Assembly (NCBI GenBank): GCA_024233285.1
Contig: JACKPU010000001.1
Coordinates: 434,001-498,000 of the forward strand
DNA from: Opitutaceae bacterium
GTDB lineage: Bacteria > Verrucomicrobiota > Verrucomicrobiia > Opitutales > Opitutaceae
DNA length: 64,000 nucleotides
Reading direction: 5' to 3'
Shown here: positions 50,658 through 60,399 of the stretch, piece after piece
How positions within the stretch are numbered: the stretch's first letter is position 1
How the letters are laid out: each line of letters opens with the position of its first letter
The notes under the pieces: model-generated
The model's input: only the letters and a program-made list of their open reading frames with translations
Databases searched by the model: none
What the model was told of the DNA's origin: nothing
Program-made: the position numbers and the translations under genes

Positions 50658-52739
50658 CTATCTAGCCAACGTCGCGGCTCGTTGCTGCCCGGCGAGAACC
50701 GCGGCCGGGCTCATGTGCGCGATGGCGGTGTCGCGGTGCTCGATCGCCGGGGCATGACCCTGTTTCGCGGCTATGATGAACCAGGCGAGGGCTTCGATTT
50801 CGTCGCGGGGACGGGCCTCGCCGGAAAGCAGCATGATGCCGAGTTGATCCTGCGCGGCGGCCAGCCCCAGGCGCGCGGCGCGTTCGCACCAGTCCAGCGC
50901 CTGCGCAGGATCGCGCGGGATGCCATCGCCGTGGCGGTGCATCAGCGCGAGATTGAGTTGCGCTTCGGCCATGCCTTGTTCGGCGGCGCGGGTCAGCCAG
51001 TGCGCGGCGGCCGTCGGATCGCGCGTCACCTCGGCATCGCCGCTTAGATAACGGAAACCGAGTTCGGCTTGGGCGGCGGCGTTGTCATGCAGCGCGAGGG
51101 CGGTGAGTTGCTCGAGTTCCGAACCCACGCGCGCGACCCGGCCGTCGGGCGTGAGATACAGCATCGGTTGGTATTCGCCGAGATACTCGCGGTGCCAAAA
51201 CCGGCCGTGATCACGATAGGTGGCATAATCGGTAAACGTATAGTGCCAGCCGGGTGTGCGGATCAGTTGCGGCGGTCGGTCGGGAAACGGATTCCGGGCG
51301 AAGAGTTTGATTACGTCGGGGTTGCCCTCGAGCAGACGGGTGGCGACGGAAGCGTAGAGCGTGGTGGCGGTGTCGCGCGTGGCGGCTTGGATTTGAAGGG
51401 TCGCTTCGAAACGCGGAAACCGCGGGGCGATGAATGGCGGCATGCGATCGAGGGCCTGCGGGAAATAACGAAATTCATACGGTCGCCATGTGACGCCGCC
51501 GTCGTTGGAGCCGACGAACTCCGCCACGAAGTGAAACGGATCGAGCCGGGAATAGAGCATAAACGCATTGGCGGCGCCGATGCTCGTGAACGATTGTTTT
51601 ACCGGGTGAATCACGCGTTCCACGGCGGGATGCATCGGCAGTGTGGTGGCGGTCCAGAATGCGATGATCGTCACGGCGAAATGTGTCCACAGCACCAAGC
51701 CCAACCCGCCGCGCCGCGTTGGTGCAAGTGAGGCGGGGGCGGTCACACGCGCGACCTGTGTGCGCATAGCCTCAACGAGGCGCGACCAGCGCAGCCGTCG
51801 GATGGCGCTGATCAGCATTTGATCATCCAGCAACAGCAGGCCGAGCGCGAGCGACGCGGTGTTGAGCCAGCCGAAGTTGCACGTGAGTTGAATGCCAATC
51901 TGCAACGTGGACCAAAGCGCCAGCGCGATCCAGCGTCCGCGTCGTCCGCCGAATAGCGCCAGCAGCGGCGCGAGCAATTCGGCGGCGAAGGTCAGGGCGA
52001 TTTCGCCGACATGCCAGGCATGCGGCATTTGGTGGGCGAAGTAGCCGAGGATCGTGGGGCAGGGTGCGGTCTCGTAGAGCACGTCCATCGCGGTGAAATC
52101 GAACCAGCGCACCTCGCCGCTCAGGAGTTTCGCGAGCCCCGTCTCGAACATGACGCGAAACAGCAGCCACCGCACCATGAACACGGCGATGGGTCGCGGT
52201 GACGAAGTTGCGCCCAAGCCCGGTCGATAACCGGCCGGCGCGAACGGGATGCACAGCAACGCGACTTCGAGCATCAACCAATCGACTTGTGGATCGGAAA
52301 ACACGAGCCAGCCGCGCGCGAACGATACCAACATGAGCCAACAGGTGAAAAGCGTCAGGCGCGGCCAAAAATTGAGCGTCAATGCGATGGCCGCAGCCAG
52401 TCCGGTCCACGCGAGCATGCCGGGCATCACCGGGTGCGTGCTCAACCAAAACAAGGTCGGCGCCTGCCAGATCGCGGCGACGAGATTCGGATAAGTATCC
52501 CGGAGCGTCGCCATCAGATCCGGCAACGGTGCGAGCCCTTCCGGTCCGATCAGCGCGGGGTATTCCTGCAGAATCCCGCTGAAGATGATCACGTAAACCA
52601 AACCCACCGCACGCAGCACCAGCCACCGCGGCCACAGCCACGTGCTGGTGCCGTCGTAACCCGCAAAGTTTTTGACCCGCGCCCAGAGGGATGAAATCGG
52701 ACCGGTGGGGACACGTGCGCTGGCTGAACTCGTTACCAT
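50658..52739 (-). CDS. lipase maturation factor family protein fused to Sel1 repeats
   Basis: A 693-residue membrane protein. Residues ~1-540 follow the lipase maturation factor (LMF1/LMF2) plan: SGILQEYPALIGPEGLAPLP near the N-terminus, about ten hydrophobic segments, then a soluble region with FVAEFVGSNDGGVTWRPYEF and the family's FARNPFPDRPP-like end. Residues ~560-690 carry Sel1-type TPR units (AQAELGFRYLSG; AEAQLNLALMHRHGDG; AAQDQLGIMLLSGEA). The fusion is unusual; LMFs help assemble secreted lipases in animals, and bacterial members are untested. Confidence 0.85.
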   Translation of the reverse strand: MVTSSASARVPTGPISSLWARVKNFAGYDGTSTWLWPRWLVLRAVGLVYVIIFSGILQEYPALIGPEGLAPLPDLMATLRDTYPNLVAAIWQAPTLFWLSTHPVMPGMLAWTGLAAAIALTLNFWPRLTLFTCWLMLVSFARGWLVFSDPQVDWLMLEVALLCIPFAPAGYRPGLGATSSPRPIAVFMVRWLLFRVMFETGLAKLLSGEVRWFDFTAMDVLYETAPCPTILGYFAHQMPHAWHVGEIALTFAAELLAPLLALFGGRRGRWIALALWSTLQIGIQLTCNFGWLNTASLALGLLLLDDQMLISAIRRLRWSRLVEAMRTQVARVTAPASLAPTRRGGLGLVLWTHFAVTIIAFWTATTLPMHPAVERVIHPVKQSFTSIGAANAFMLYSRLDPFHFVAEFVGSNDGGVTWRPYEFRYFPQALDRMPPFIAPRFPRFEATLQIQAATRDTATTLYASVATRLLEGNPDVIKLFARNPFPDRPPQLIRTPGWHYTFTDYATYRDHGRFWHREYLGEYQPMLYLTPDGRVARVGSELEQLTALALHDNAAAQAELGFRYLSGDAEVTRDPTAAAHWLTRAAEQGMAEAQLNLALMHRHGDGIPRDPAQALDWCERAARLGLAAAQDQLGIMLLSGEARPRDEIEALAWFIIAAKQGHAPAIEHRDTAIAHMSPAAVLAGQQRAATLAR

Positions 52740-52936
52740 GCTGGGGGAGGGCGAAAGCGGCAGCCAGCCACGTGCAGTTTCCGTTTGCAGTCAACGTTCC
52801 GGACTCGCTCCCGCTTGGAAGCGTTCCAAATCCCCGGGAACCCTGATCCATGTTTTCAGTCATACGAACTCCACCATGCCGCAGCCGTTTGAAAAAACGC
52901 GCGGCTTGGCCAAGGTTCAGCCACCATCGTTTTTAA

Positions 52937-54418
52937 ATGCATATGAAAAACTCCGCACTGAAACGCAGCGCGCTCTGGGGCGTGATGATCGCCGTCGTTG
53001 CCGCCGCCGGGCTCGCGCTCCGCGCCGACGACAAATCCGATGAACGTCCGCCGCTGACGCTGCAACTTGATCACCAGGCCATCGATCGCGACGAGTCGCT
53101 CCGCGTCAGTTATTCCAGCGTGGTGAAGAAAGCATCGCCGAGCGTGGTCTATGTTTTCTCCACCAAGATCATCAAGCAGCGGCAGGACCTCGCGCCGTTC
53201 TTCAACGACCCGATGTTCCGCCGCTTCTTCGGCGTGCCCGATCAGGGCCAGATCCCGCCGCGCGAACAACGCCAGCAAGGCCTCGGCTCCGGCGTCATCA
53301 TTTCCAAGGACGGTTACATTCTCACCAACAACCACGTGGTGGACGGGGCCGACGAGGTGAAGGTTGCGTTTGGCGAACCGCGCCAGGAATTCAAAGCCGA
53401 GGTGGTCGGGCGCGATCCCAAGACCGACATCGCGGTGCTGAAAATTGACACGAAGGATCTGCCCGCCGCCACGCTCGGCGACAGCGACGCGCTGGAAGTG
53501 GGCGACACCGTGTTCGCCATCGGCAACCCGTTCGGCATCGGCATGACCGTCACGCAGGGCATCGTCAGCGGCCTCGGTCGCGGCGGTCTCGGCATCGAAA
53601 CCTACGAGGACTTCATTCAGACCGACGCGGCGATCAACCCCGGCAATTCCGGCGGCGCGCTCGTCGATTCAGAGGGCCGCGTCATCGGCATCAACACCGC
53701 CATCCTCAGCCGCAGCGGCGGCTTCAACGGCGTGGGCTTTGCGATTCCGATCAACTTTGCCCGCTCGCTCGCGGAGCAACTCGTTTCAACCGGCAAGATC
53801 TCCCGCGGGTTCATGGGCGTAAGCACCCAGTCGCTCGAAGCGGATCTTGCCGCGCAATTTGGCGCCCAGCACGGCGCGCTCGTGACCGATGTCACGCCGG
53901 ACAGTGCGGCCGACAAGGCCGGTCTGCAAAGTGGCGACATCATCACCAAGGTCAACGGCCAGACCGTGCTCGACCCGCGCCGTCTCCAGCTCGCCGTCAT
54001 CCGTCTCGCGCCCGGCACCGAGGTGACCGTCGAATACATTCGTGACGGCGAAACCAAGACCGTGACCTTCGAACTCGGCGAACTCGACGGCAAGGATCTC
54101 GCCGGGGGCAACACGCCGGGCAGTGATGAAGGTGTGCTCGATGGTGTGACCGTCACCGACATCACGCCGCAACTCCGCGCCCAGCTCCGTATTCCAGACC
54201 GGCTCGAAGGCGCGCTCGTGACCGAGGTGGACCCCTCGACCCCGTCGGCGCGTGATGGTCTGCGGGAGGGCGATGTCATTCTCAGCCTTGATCGTCGCGC
54301 CGTGCGCAACGCCGAGGAAGCCGTGAAGCTCAGCGAGGAGATCAAGGGTCCGAAGGTGCTCGTCCGCATCTGGCGCGAAGGCATCAGCCGCTACCTCGTC
54401 ATCGACGAAAGCGAATAA
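52937..54418 (+). CDS. degP: Do-type periplasmic serine protease DegP/HtrA
   Basis: A 493-residue trypsin-like protease with signal segment (ALWGVMIAVVAAAGLALRA). Catalytic triad H133 (NNHVVDG), D164 (KTDIAVL) and S238 (GNSGG); two PDZ domains follow (about 285-375 and 400-490, with GFMGVSTQSLEADLAAQFG). It degrades or refolds damaged envelope proteins. Start could be either of two ATGs 6 bp apart. It is followed by a terminator. Length fits DegP/DegQ. Confidence 0.95.
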   Translation: MHMKNSALKRSALWGVMIAVVAAAGLALRADDKSDERPPLTLQLDHQAIDRDESLRVSYSSVVKKASPSVVYVFSTKIIKQRQDLAPFFNDPMFRRFFGVPDQGQIPPREQRQQGLGSGVIISKDGYILTNNHVVDGADEVKVAFGEPRQEFKAEVVGRDPKTDIAVLKIDTKDLPAATLGDSDALEVGDTVFAIGNPFGIGMTVTQGIVSGLGRGGLGIETYEDFIQTDAAINPGNSGGALVDSEGRVIGINTAILSRSGGFNGVGFAIPINFARSLAEQLVSTGKISRGFMGVSTQSLEADLAAQFGAQHGALVTDVTPDSAADKAGLQSGDIITKVNGQTVLDPRRLQLAVIRLAPGTEVTVEYIRDGETKTVTFELGELDGKDLAGGNTPGSDEGVLDGVTVTDITPQLRAQLRIPDRLEGALVTEVDPSTPSARDGLREGDVILSLDRRAVRNAEEAVKLSEEIKGPKVLVRIWREGISRYLVIDESE

Positions 54419-54443
54419 GCATTCGCGATCATTTCTTGAGCTC

Positions 54444-54473
54444 AACCGCCGCGGTCATCCTGCGGCGGTTTTT
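54444..54473 (+). terminator. terminator of degP
   Basis: AACCGCCGC / GCGGCGGTT stem (9 bp) with a 9-nt loop and a following T-run, 25 bp after the stop codon. Confidence 0.85.
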
Positions 54474-54500
54474 CTTTGGCCCGGTTTGGAAGCGCCGCCC

Positions 54501-54980
54501 TCAGTATTTTTGTCCGGCGGTCTTGTAGACCTTGCTCATCAACCACGCCGGGCCGATCAGGAGAAAAACCACGTCCTTCAGGAACGACGGCTTTTTCCCC
54601 TCGATCTTGTGACCGATGAACTGGCCGATCCAGGCCAGCACGAAGAGCACGAGACAGATCTGCCAGACGGGCAGCGGCGAAACGAAGTTGAGCACCGCCA
54701 GGCCGCAGTAGCAAAACGCCATAAAGGACAGCATGCCCGCGCTCAGCAGCGGCGAGAGTTTCACATAAAACAGCCATGCGAGGATCATCACCGGAATCGA
54801 CCAGTTGAACCACGCCGCGGTGGCGCCAACCTTTTCGGGCACTGGGATCGACCAGATGAAGCCCACGACGCAGAAGAAGATCACCGGCACGCAAATCCAG
54901 TGGATGATTTCGTTGGTGTGGTGCTGGTGGCTCTCGCCGTATTCAGCGAACCAATCGTCGGCGGTTTTTCGGGGTGGCAT
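54501..54980 (-). CDS. Mpo1-like (DUF962) membrane protein
   Basis: A 159-residue protein with four hydrophobic segments; the N-terminal pattern WFAEYGESHQHHTNEIIHWI and the following IPVPEKV loop match DUF962/Mpo1. The conserved histidines (HQHHTN, HWI) bind iron in yeast Mpo1, a dioxygenase of 2-hydroxy fatty acids. The ATG at MPPRKTADDW is chosen because the longer frame has low-complexity sequence before the domain. Function in bacteria is unproven. Confidence 0.85.
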   Translation of the reverse strand: MPPRKTADDWFAEYGESHQHHTNEIIHWICVPVIFFCVVGFIWSIPVPEKVGATAAWFNWSIPVMILAWLFYVKLSPLLSAGMLSFMAFCYCGLAVLNFVSPLPVWQICLVLFVLAWIGQFIGHKIEGKKPSFLKDVVFLLIGPAWLMSKVYKTAGQKY

Positions 54981-55038
54981 GAGCAGGGAGGACTGGAGCC
55001 CACGATGGCCGTATGCGGGTCTGGCGCGAGCCACAAAG

Positions 55039-55881
55039 TCAGCGCCTTGGTTGACGGCAGGCGCTCGGTTGCGTGCCGTGCAGGCGCTTGAAGGCCGTGC
55101 TGAACGCAAACGGATCGTTGAAGCCGACGCGCTGCGCGATGGCCGCGATCTTGTCCGGGGTGTGCCGCAGCAACTCGGCCGCGCGTTGCAAGCGCAGGCG
55201 GGTGACTTCGCGCAGCGGACTGTGACCGCACTCACGCAGGCAGCGCCGGCGCAACGCCTCGCGACTCAAGGCCGCTTCGCGCGCCAGTTCGCTCAGTGTC
55301 CACGGGTGCGCCAGATCGGCGTTCACGCGCGCCCACAACCGGCCGAGTTGCGATTCCGCGGTGAGGTTGGGTTGCAGCGTGGCCGTCACGCGGCGATGCA
55401 CGAGTTGCGCCCAAAGTGTCAGTTCGCTTTGATCGGCTTTCGCCTGTCCGGCGCACGTGCAGAGTCCCTCGATCGCCAAGCGCAGCGGTTCGATTTCGGT
55501 GTGCAACACGGTCGGCGTTTTCACGGGAAACGGCCATGCGCCTTCGCCGCCATACGAGGCCCAGCATAGGTGCCAAATTCCCGGACCGGTGGCGCGATAG
55601 GCGTGCGGCACCTCAACCGGCGTCGCATACGCTTCGCCGGCGCGGAGAGGTCTCCACCCATCATCCATCCACACTTCGCCGCGTCCGGCCACGCAGGCAA
55701 GGAGCTGGCTGGCATCCGGTTGTTGACGCACGAATAGGAAGCCGCGTTGAGCGGCCGACCAGCCGACCAAGCTCAAACCGTGTTGTCGCATCGCCGGCAC
55801 TTGCAGGGTGCCGACCATGCGCTCGCGGGTCTTGGCGCCGATGTTGTGGATTTCACCAAGGTGAAAAGGGATTCGGACCAT
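55039..55881 (-). CDS. AraC family transcriptional regulator
   Basis: A 280-residue regulator: N-terminal cupin-like sensor (AGRGEVWMDDGWRPLRAGEA; YATPVEVPHAY), and a C-terminal double HTH (TLSELAREAALSREALRRRC and IAAIAQRVGFNDPFAFSTAF). The frame runs on upstream, but the divergent GH2 gene lies there, so the ATG at MVRIPFHLGE is chosen. It is divergent from the GH2 gene with only 45 bp between the two start codons, and probably controls it in response to the sugar released. Confidence 0.9.
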   Translation of the reverse strand: MVRIPFHLGEIHNIGAKTRERMVGTLQVPAMRQHGLSLVGWSAAQRGFLFVRQQPDASQLLACVAGRGEVWMDDGWRPLRAGEAYATPVEVPHAYRATGPGIWHLCWASYGGEGAWPFPVKTPTVLHTEIEPLRLAIEGLCTCAGQAKADQSELTLWAQLVHRRVTATLQPNLTAESQLGRLWARVNADLAHPWTLSELAREAALSREALRRRCLRECGHSPLREVTRLRLQRAAELLRHTPDKIAAIAQRVGFNDPFAFSTAFKRLHGTQPSACRQPRR

Positions 55882-55926
55882 GGTTTGGAGAGACAAAGCA
55901 TGGTATATCACAAAGGCAATAATCCC

Positions 55927-57777
55927 ATGCCAACCCCCCGCATTCCCCGATCCGAATATCCGCGTCCGCAATTTGTCCGTGCCGACTGGCTTTGCCTCAA
56001 CGGTCCGTGGCAGTTCGAAATCGATCAAGGCGACAGCGGTCTCGACCGCGGTCTGGTCGCCAAGCCGCTCAAGCAGCGCATCACCGTGCCGTTTTGCCCG
56101 GAGTCCAAGCTCTCCGGTATCGGTAACACCGATTTTCTGAATGCGGTCTGGTATCGGCGTGACGTGATGATTCCGAAGGTATGGAAGGGCCGGCGCATTC
56201 TGTTGCATTTCCAAGCGAGCGACTACGACACCTTCGTTTGGGCCAACGGCGTGGAAGTCGGCCGCCATCGCGGCGGCATGACGCCGTTCTCGTGTGACCT
56301 CACCGCGCAGGCCGTGCCGGGCAAGAAAGTTACGCTCGTGGTCCGCGCCCGCGACAACGCCCGCGAATCCATGCCGAGCGGCAAACAGTCGTGGGTCCAC
56401 GGCAACAGCGGCTGCCATTACACGCGCACGACGGGCATCTGGCAGACGGTGTGGCTCGAACCGGTGCCGCGGCGCGCGCATTTGTTGCGTCCGAAGATCA
56501 CGCCCGACGTGGCCAACGCACGTTTCAGCATCGAGCAACCGATTGCCGGTGCGCAGGCCGGATTGATTTACCGCGCGCGCTTGTTCACGGGTAAGAAGCA
56601 GATCGCGGAGACATCGTGTCAGTGCGGTGGTGGATTCTATCCGCGGCTCGATCTCAACGTGCCGGCGGAGCATGTGCGGTTGTGGTCGCCGGAGGATCCG
56701 CATCTTTACGATATCGAACTCGAATTGGTGGATGCCGCATCGGACAGGGTGGTCGACTCTGCGCGAAGCTACGCGGGACTGCGCAGCGTTTTCATCGACG
56801 ACATGGCGATCAAGTTGAACGGCAAGCCGGTGTTTCAACGGCTCGTGCTGGATCAAGGTTACTACGCCGACGGCATCCTGACTGCCCCGACCGACGCCGC
56901 GCTCGTGCGCGACATCAAGCTGTCCCTAGCGGCCGGCTTCAACGGCGCGCGCCTGCACCAGAAGGTGTTCGAGGAGCGTTTCCTTTATCACTGCGACCGC
57001 CTCGGCTATCTCGTCTGGGGCGAGTTCAGCGACTGGGGGCTCGGCGGCATGGAGCCGGTGCGCGGCTGGTGGAAGAACGACGACGGCACGGTGGTGCGCG
57101 GCGGCAATCACAACGGCAGCGATTACCCCGCGACCTTTCTTACGCAGTGGATGGAAGCGCTCATGCGCGATTACAACCACCCGAGCATAATCGGCTGGTG
57201 TCCGCTCAATGAATCGCTCCGTCGCATGGATGAACGCATCACCAATCACGACGACGTCATGCGTGGATTGTTCGTGGCGACGAAGGCCGCGGACTTCACC
57301 CGCCCCGTCCTCGATATCTCCGGCTATTCGCACACCGTGGCGGAGAGCGACGTCTACGATGCACATGATTACGATCAGGATCCCAAGACGTTTAAACAGC
57401 GCCACGACGGACTCCTGCGCGATGAGCCTTACGTGCGCGATGAACTCTTGCTCAACAACATCGCGTGGCGCGGCCAGCCGTATTTCGTCAGCGAGTTCGG
57501 CGGCATCCGCTGGAATCCGCGCGAGCAGTCCGGCAGTGCCTCCTGGGGCTACGGCAACGCACCGAAGTCGCTCGAGGAATTTTACACCCGCTTCGAGGGA
57601 CTCTGCGCTGCGCTGCTCGATAACCCGCGCATGTTCGGCTACTGCTACACGCAGTTGACCGATGTGTTTCAGGAGCAGAACGGCATCTACTTTTTCGATC
57701 GCAAAAAGAAATACGACCTCAAGCGTGTTTACGCCGCGCAGCAACGTGTGGCGGCGATTGAAAAACTTGATGCTTGA
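55927..57777 (+). CDS. glycoside hydrolase family 2 (beta-galactosidase/glucuronidase-like)
   Basis: A 616-residue cytosolic glycosidase. It has the GH2 sugar-binding domain (LNGPWQFEIDQGD; NAVWYRRDV; FVWANGVEVGRHRGGMTPF), the immunoglobulin-like domain, and a TIM barrel. Catalytic acid/base lies in IIGWCPLNES (about residue 425) and the nucleophile in YFVSEFGGI (about residue 520). An ATG 27 bp upstream is possible but the chosen one has AAAGG ten bp upstream. No signal peptide is visible. Substrate (beta-galactoside, -mannoside or -glucuronide) cannot be decided. Confidence 0.9.
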   Translation: MPTPRIPRSEYPRPQFVRADWLCLNGPWQFEIDQGDSGLDRGLVAKPLKQRITVPFCPESKLSGIGNTDFLNAVWYRRDVMIPKVWKGRRILLHFQASDYDTFVWANGVEVGRHRGGMTPFSCDLTAQAVPGKKVTLVVRARDNARESMPSGKQSWVHGNSGCHYTRTTGIWQTVWLEPVPRRAHLLRPKITPDVANARFSIEQPIAGAQAGLIYRARLFTGKKQIAETSCQCGGGFYPRLDLNVPAEHVRLWSPEDPHLYDIELELVDAASDRVVDSARSYAGLRSVFIDDMAIKLNGKPVFQRLVLDQGYYADGILTAPTDAALVRDIKLSLAAGFNGARLHQKVFEERFLYHCDRLGYLVWGEFSDWGLGGMEPVRGWWKNDDGTVVRGGNHNGSDYPATFLTQWMEALMRDYNHPSIIGWCPLNESLRRMDERITNHDDVMRGLFVATKAADFTRPVLDISGYSHTVAESDVYDAHDYDQDPKTFKQRHDGLLRDEPYVRDELLLNNIAWRGQPYFVSEFGGIRWNPREQSGSASWGYGNAPKSLEEFYTRFEGLCAALLDNPRMFGYCYTQLTDVFQEQNGIYFFDRKKKYDLKRVYAAQQRVAAIEKLDA

Positions 57778-57802
57778 TTGCGATTGATCCCGCGGCACCA
57801 CG

Positions 57803-58474
57803 TTGGACATGCGTTTAATGCGGCAACTCTGTATGGCGGCGTGCGTGTTTGCGTTGGCCCATTTTGGTTTTTCTGCCGGAGAGAAGCGCACCGTCGTGGT
57901 GCAATTTACGCTGGATGCCGACGGCACGGTTATCGACCCCAAGGTGACGGCCAGTGATGAGCCGCTGCTTAATCCCTACGCTATCGCGATGGTCCGCCAA
58001 AAGACGTGGGATGCCGCGGTTTTACCTGCCGAAGACGAGGCTCCGAAGCTCATCGAGTCACCCTTGTCGTTTCCCGTGGATGAGTATGAAGGGAACGTGC
58101 CGCTGCCGGTCGGCGCGACCCCGCCTGAACCAGTGAAGCGCGTGCCGCCGCGATATCCTTTTGAATGCCGTATCAATGATCTCTCGGGCGGCGTCTTGCT
58201 TGCCTTGACCATTGGAACGAACGGCAAGGTCAGGGAGTGTAAGGTGATCGCGGCTTCTCATGAGGGCTTTGCGCGTGAAGCGATTAAGGCATTCAAACAA
58301 TGGAAATTCAAACCGGCGACATTGGATGAGACTCCGTTTGAGTGCACGGTTAACATAGCGGTGCCGTTTCAACTTGAAGGCCAGCAATCTGGTTGGCGGT
58401 GGTTGCTGGCCCCAGCCCCACGATTGCGCACAGTTATGATTGAATCGGAGCGTCATCCTATGCTCACCCCATGA
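57803..58474 (+). CDS. secreted protein with TonB C-terminal-like domains
   Basis: A 223-residue exported protein (LCMAACVFALAHFGFSAG) with two TonB_C-type units: residues ~28-100 (VVVQFTLDADGTVIDPKVTA) and ~105-195 (RVPPRYPFECRINDL; GGVLLALTIGTNGKVRECKV; ending in FKQWKFKPATLDE). Like the three-unit protein at 49538, it lacks a membrane anchor with proline-rich linker. It starts 25 bp after the GH2 stop, but the proteins have no obvious functional connection. Confidence 0.8.
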   Translation: MDMRLMRQLCMAACVFALAHFGFSAGEKRTVVVQFTLDADGTVIDPKVTASDEPLLNPYAIAMVRQKTWDAAVLPAEDEAPKLIESPLSFPVDEYEGNVPLPVGATPPEPVKRVPPRYPFECRINDLSGGVLLALTIGTNGKVRECKVIAASHEGFAREAIKAFKQWKFKPATLDETPFECTVNIAVPFQLEGQQSGWRWLLAPAPRLRTVMIESERHPMLTP

Positions 58475-58524
58475 CCCCTCGCACCGCGCTATTCGACAAT
58501 CGCACCGGTCACGCCATATCTTAA

Positions 58525-58557
58525 AGGTAGGGACGAACGGCCCGCACGTCCCTACCT
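58525..58557. repeat. extragenic palindrome upstream of gdhA
   Basis: AGGTAGGGACG / CGTCCCTACCT, an 11-bp perfect stem with an 11-nt loop (aacggcccgca). It has no T-run. It could be a REP-like element; no other copy was found here. Confidence 0.55.
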
Positions 58558-58672
58558 GCGATCCACGGTGTGGCGTTTAGGGCGCTGCGCATCGGAGAGT
58601 CAGAATAACGCGTTATGCCTGACTTTGCGATTGTTGGCCCGACCGATCAGCGGTGAGATTTCCTCACTCACG

Positions 58673-60019
58673 TTGAAAACCACCGCTTCTCTCGACTCAT
58701 TCCTCAAGCATGTCCGCCAGCGCGACCCCTGTCAGCCGGAGTTTCATCAGGCAGTGGAGGAGGTTTTCGGCAGTATTTGGCCGTTCGTGCAGAAGAATCC
58801 CCGATACGCAGCCGCGGGCTTGCTTGAGCGACTGGTCGAGCCCGAGCGGGTGATCATTTTCAGAATTCCTTGGGTTGATGATCAGGGGGCGGTGCGGGTC
58901 AACCGCGGCTACCGCGTGCAGATGAGCAGTGCGATCGGTCCCTACAAGGGAGGCTTGCGTTTTCATCCCTCGGTCAATCTCGGTATCCTGAAATTTCTCG
59001 CGCTTGAGCAGGTCTTGAAGAACTCGCTGACCACGCTGCCGATGGGAGGGGGCAAGGGTGGGGCGGACTTCGATCCGAAGGGGTGCAGCGATGGAGTAGT
59101 GATGCGTTTTTGCCAGTCGTTCATGAACGAACTGCACCGGCATATCGGTGCGTCGCTCGATGTCCCGGCTGGTGACATTGGCGTGGGGACGCGTGAGATC
59201 GGATACCTGTTCGGCCAATATAAGCGTCTGGCCAACGAGTTTACATCAGTGCTCACGGGCAAGGGTTTGGCCTACGGCGGCAGCCTGATCCGACCAGAGG
59301 CCACCGGCTACGGCTGCGTGTATTTTGCTCAGGAGATGCTGGCGCGGAGCGGCGAGGGATTCGACGGCCAGCGCGTGGCGATTTCCGGCTCGGGCAATGT
59401 GGCTCAATATGCCGCGGAGAAAGCCATCGAGATGGGCGCCAAGGTCATCTCGCTTTCCGATTCCGGCGGCACGGTGCACATGCCAAAGGGGCTGACGCTC
59501 GAGCAGCATGCCTGGCTCATGGACTTGAAGAACAACCGGCGCGGCCGCCTGGCGGAGTTTGCGCAACACCATCGGTTGAAGTTTCACGCGAACAAGACGC
59601 CATGGGCGTTGGCCTGCGACATTGCGCTGCCGTGCGCGACGCAGAATGAGATTGATGGCAAGGCCGCGAAACGGCTCGTGAAGAATGGCTGCCGATGTGT
59701 GGCCGAGGGCGCGAATATGCCGTCCAATCTTGATGCGGTGAAAGTGTTCATCGCGGCGCGTTTGCTCTACGGTCCCGGCAAGGCCGCCAATGCCGGCGGG
59801 GTTGCGACCAGTGGTCTGGAGATGAGCCAAAATGCCATGCGGCTATCGTGGTCGCGGGGGGAAGTGGACAACCGCCTGCACGGGATCATGAAGAACATCC
59901 ACCACGCCTGTCTCGAACATGGCGTCAAGAAGGGAGGCTTCGTGAATTATCTGGATGGGGCGAACATCGCCGGTTTCGTCAAGGTGGCCGATGCGATGCT
60001 GGCACAGGGCGTGGTGTGA
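58673..60019 (+). CDS. gdhA: NADP-specific glutamate dehydrogenase
   Basis: The hexameric enzyme interconverts glutamate and 2-oxoglutarate plus ammonia. FRIPWVDDQGAVRVNRGYRV, QMSSAIGPYKGGLRFHPSVN and the active-site motif LPMGGGKGGADFDPKG are typical, as is the Rossmann motif ISGSGNVAQYAAEKAIEMG. Family length (~447) and the LDSFLKHVRQRDP start suggest a TTG initiation codon here; a GTG in the same frame 105 bp upstream gives an unlikely N-terminal extension. It may provide ammonia assimilation. Confidence 0.93.
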   Translation: MKTTASLDSFLKHVRQRDPCQPEFHQAVEEVFGSIWPFVQKNPRYAAAGLLERLVEPERVIIFRIPWVDDQGAVRVNRGYRVQMSSAIGPYKGGLRFHPSVNLGILKFLALEQVLKNSLTTLPMGGGKGGADFDPKGCSDGVVMRFCQSFMNELHRHIGASLDVPAGDIGVGTREIGYLFGQYKRLANEFTSVLTGKGLAYGGSLIRPEATGYGCVYFAQEMLARSGEGFDGQRVAISGSGNVAQYAAEKAIEMGAKVISLSDSGGTVHMPKGLTLEQHAWLMDLKNNRRGRLAEFAQHHRLKFHANKTPWALACDIALPCATQNEIDGKAAKRLVKNGCRCVAEGANMPSNLDAVKVFIAARLLYGPGKAANAGGVATSGLEMSQNAMRLSWSRGEVDNRLHGIMKNIHHACLEHGVKKGGFVNYLDGANIAGFVKVADAMLAQGVV

Positions 60020-60051
60020 AACAGCCCGGCCTGTGACGGCGGGCGCGGCCA

Positions 60052-60399
60052 CTACGCGCTGCCCTCGACCCGGCGCTGGGCGTGGGCTTCGTCGAGATCA
60101 CGAATCTGTTCGATGATGCCGGTGAGCGCGCGACCGGTTTCCGTGAGACAATATTCCACGCGCAGGATTTTGCCGGGGAACTCCTCGCGCGTGATGAGTC
60201 CGTAATCGAGCAATTTGCGCAGCCGTTCATTCAGCACTTTGTTGGAGATGCCGGGAATGAAGCGCTCCAATTGGCCCGGTCGATTGACCCCGCGGCCAAT
60301 GGCCCCGAGCACGGCCGCAGACCATTTGCACCCCACGACGTCCTCCAGCCTGCGGTATGCCGTGCGTTCGGGAAGCGATAAATGGGGCCGGCGTGTCAT
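60052..60399 (-). CDS. HxlR family transcriptional regulator
   Basis: A 115-residue winged-helix regulator: CKWSAAVLGAIGRG, RPGQLERFIPGISNKVLNER, then LRKLLDYGLITREEFPGK and VEYCLTETGRAL, all typical of HxlR. One cysteine precedes Lys-Trp at the start of the HTH, the position used for thiol or electrophile sensing in some members. It is divergent from a thioredoxin-like gene, which makes that gene the first candidate target. A GTGGGTGCCCAC palindrome lies in the gap (60449-60460). Confidence 0.9.
   Translation of the reverse strand: MTRRPHLSLPERTAYRRLEDVVGCKWSAAVLGAIGRGVNRPGQLERFIPGISNKVLNERLRKLLDYGLITREEFPGKILRVEYCLTETGRALTGIIEQIRDLDEAHAQRRVEGSA

Noticed and set aside
55039..56856. Large fusion protein ending in the AraC domain
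   Set aside because: The upstream 325 codons are the antisense of the GH2 gene; the AraC protein starts at 55881.
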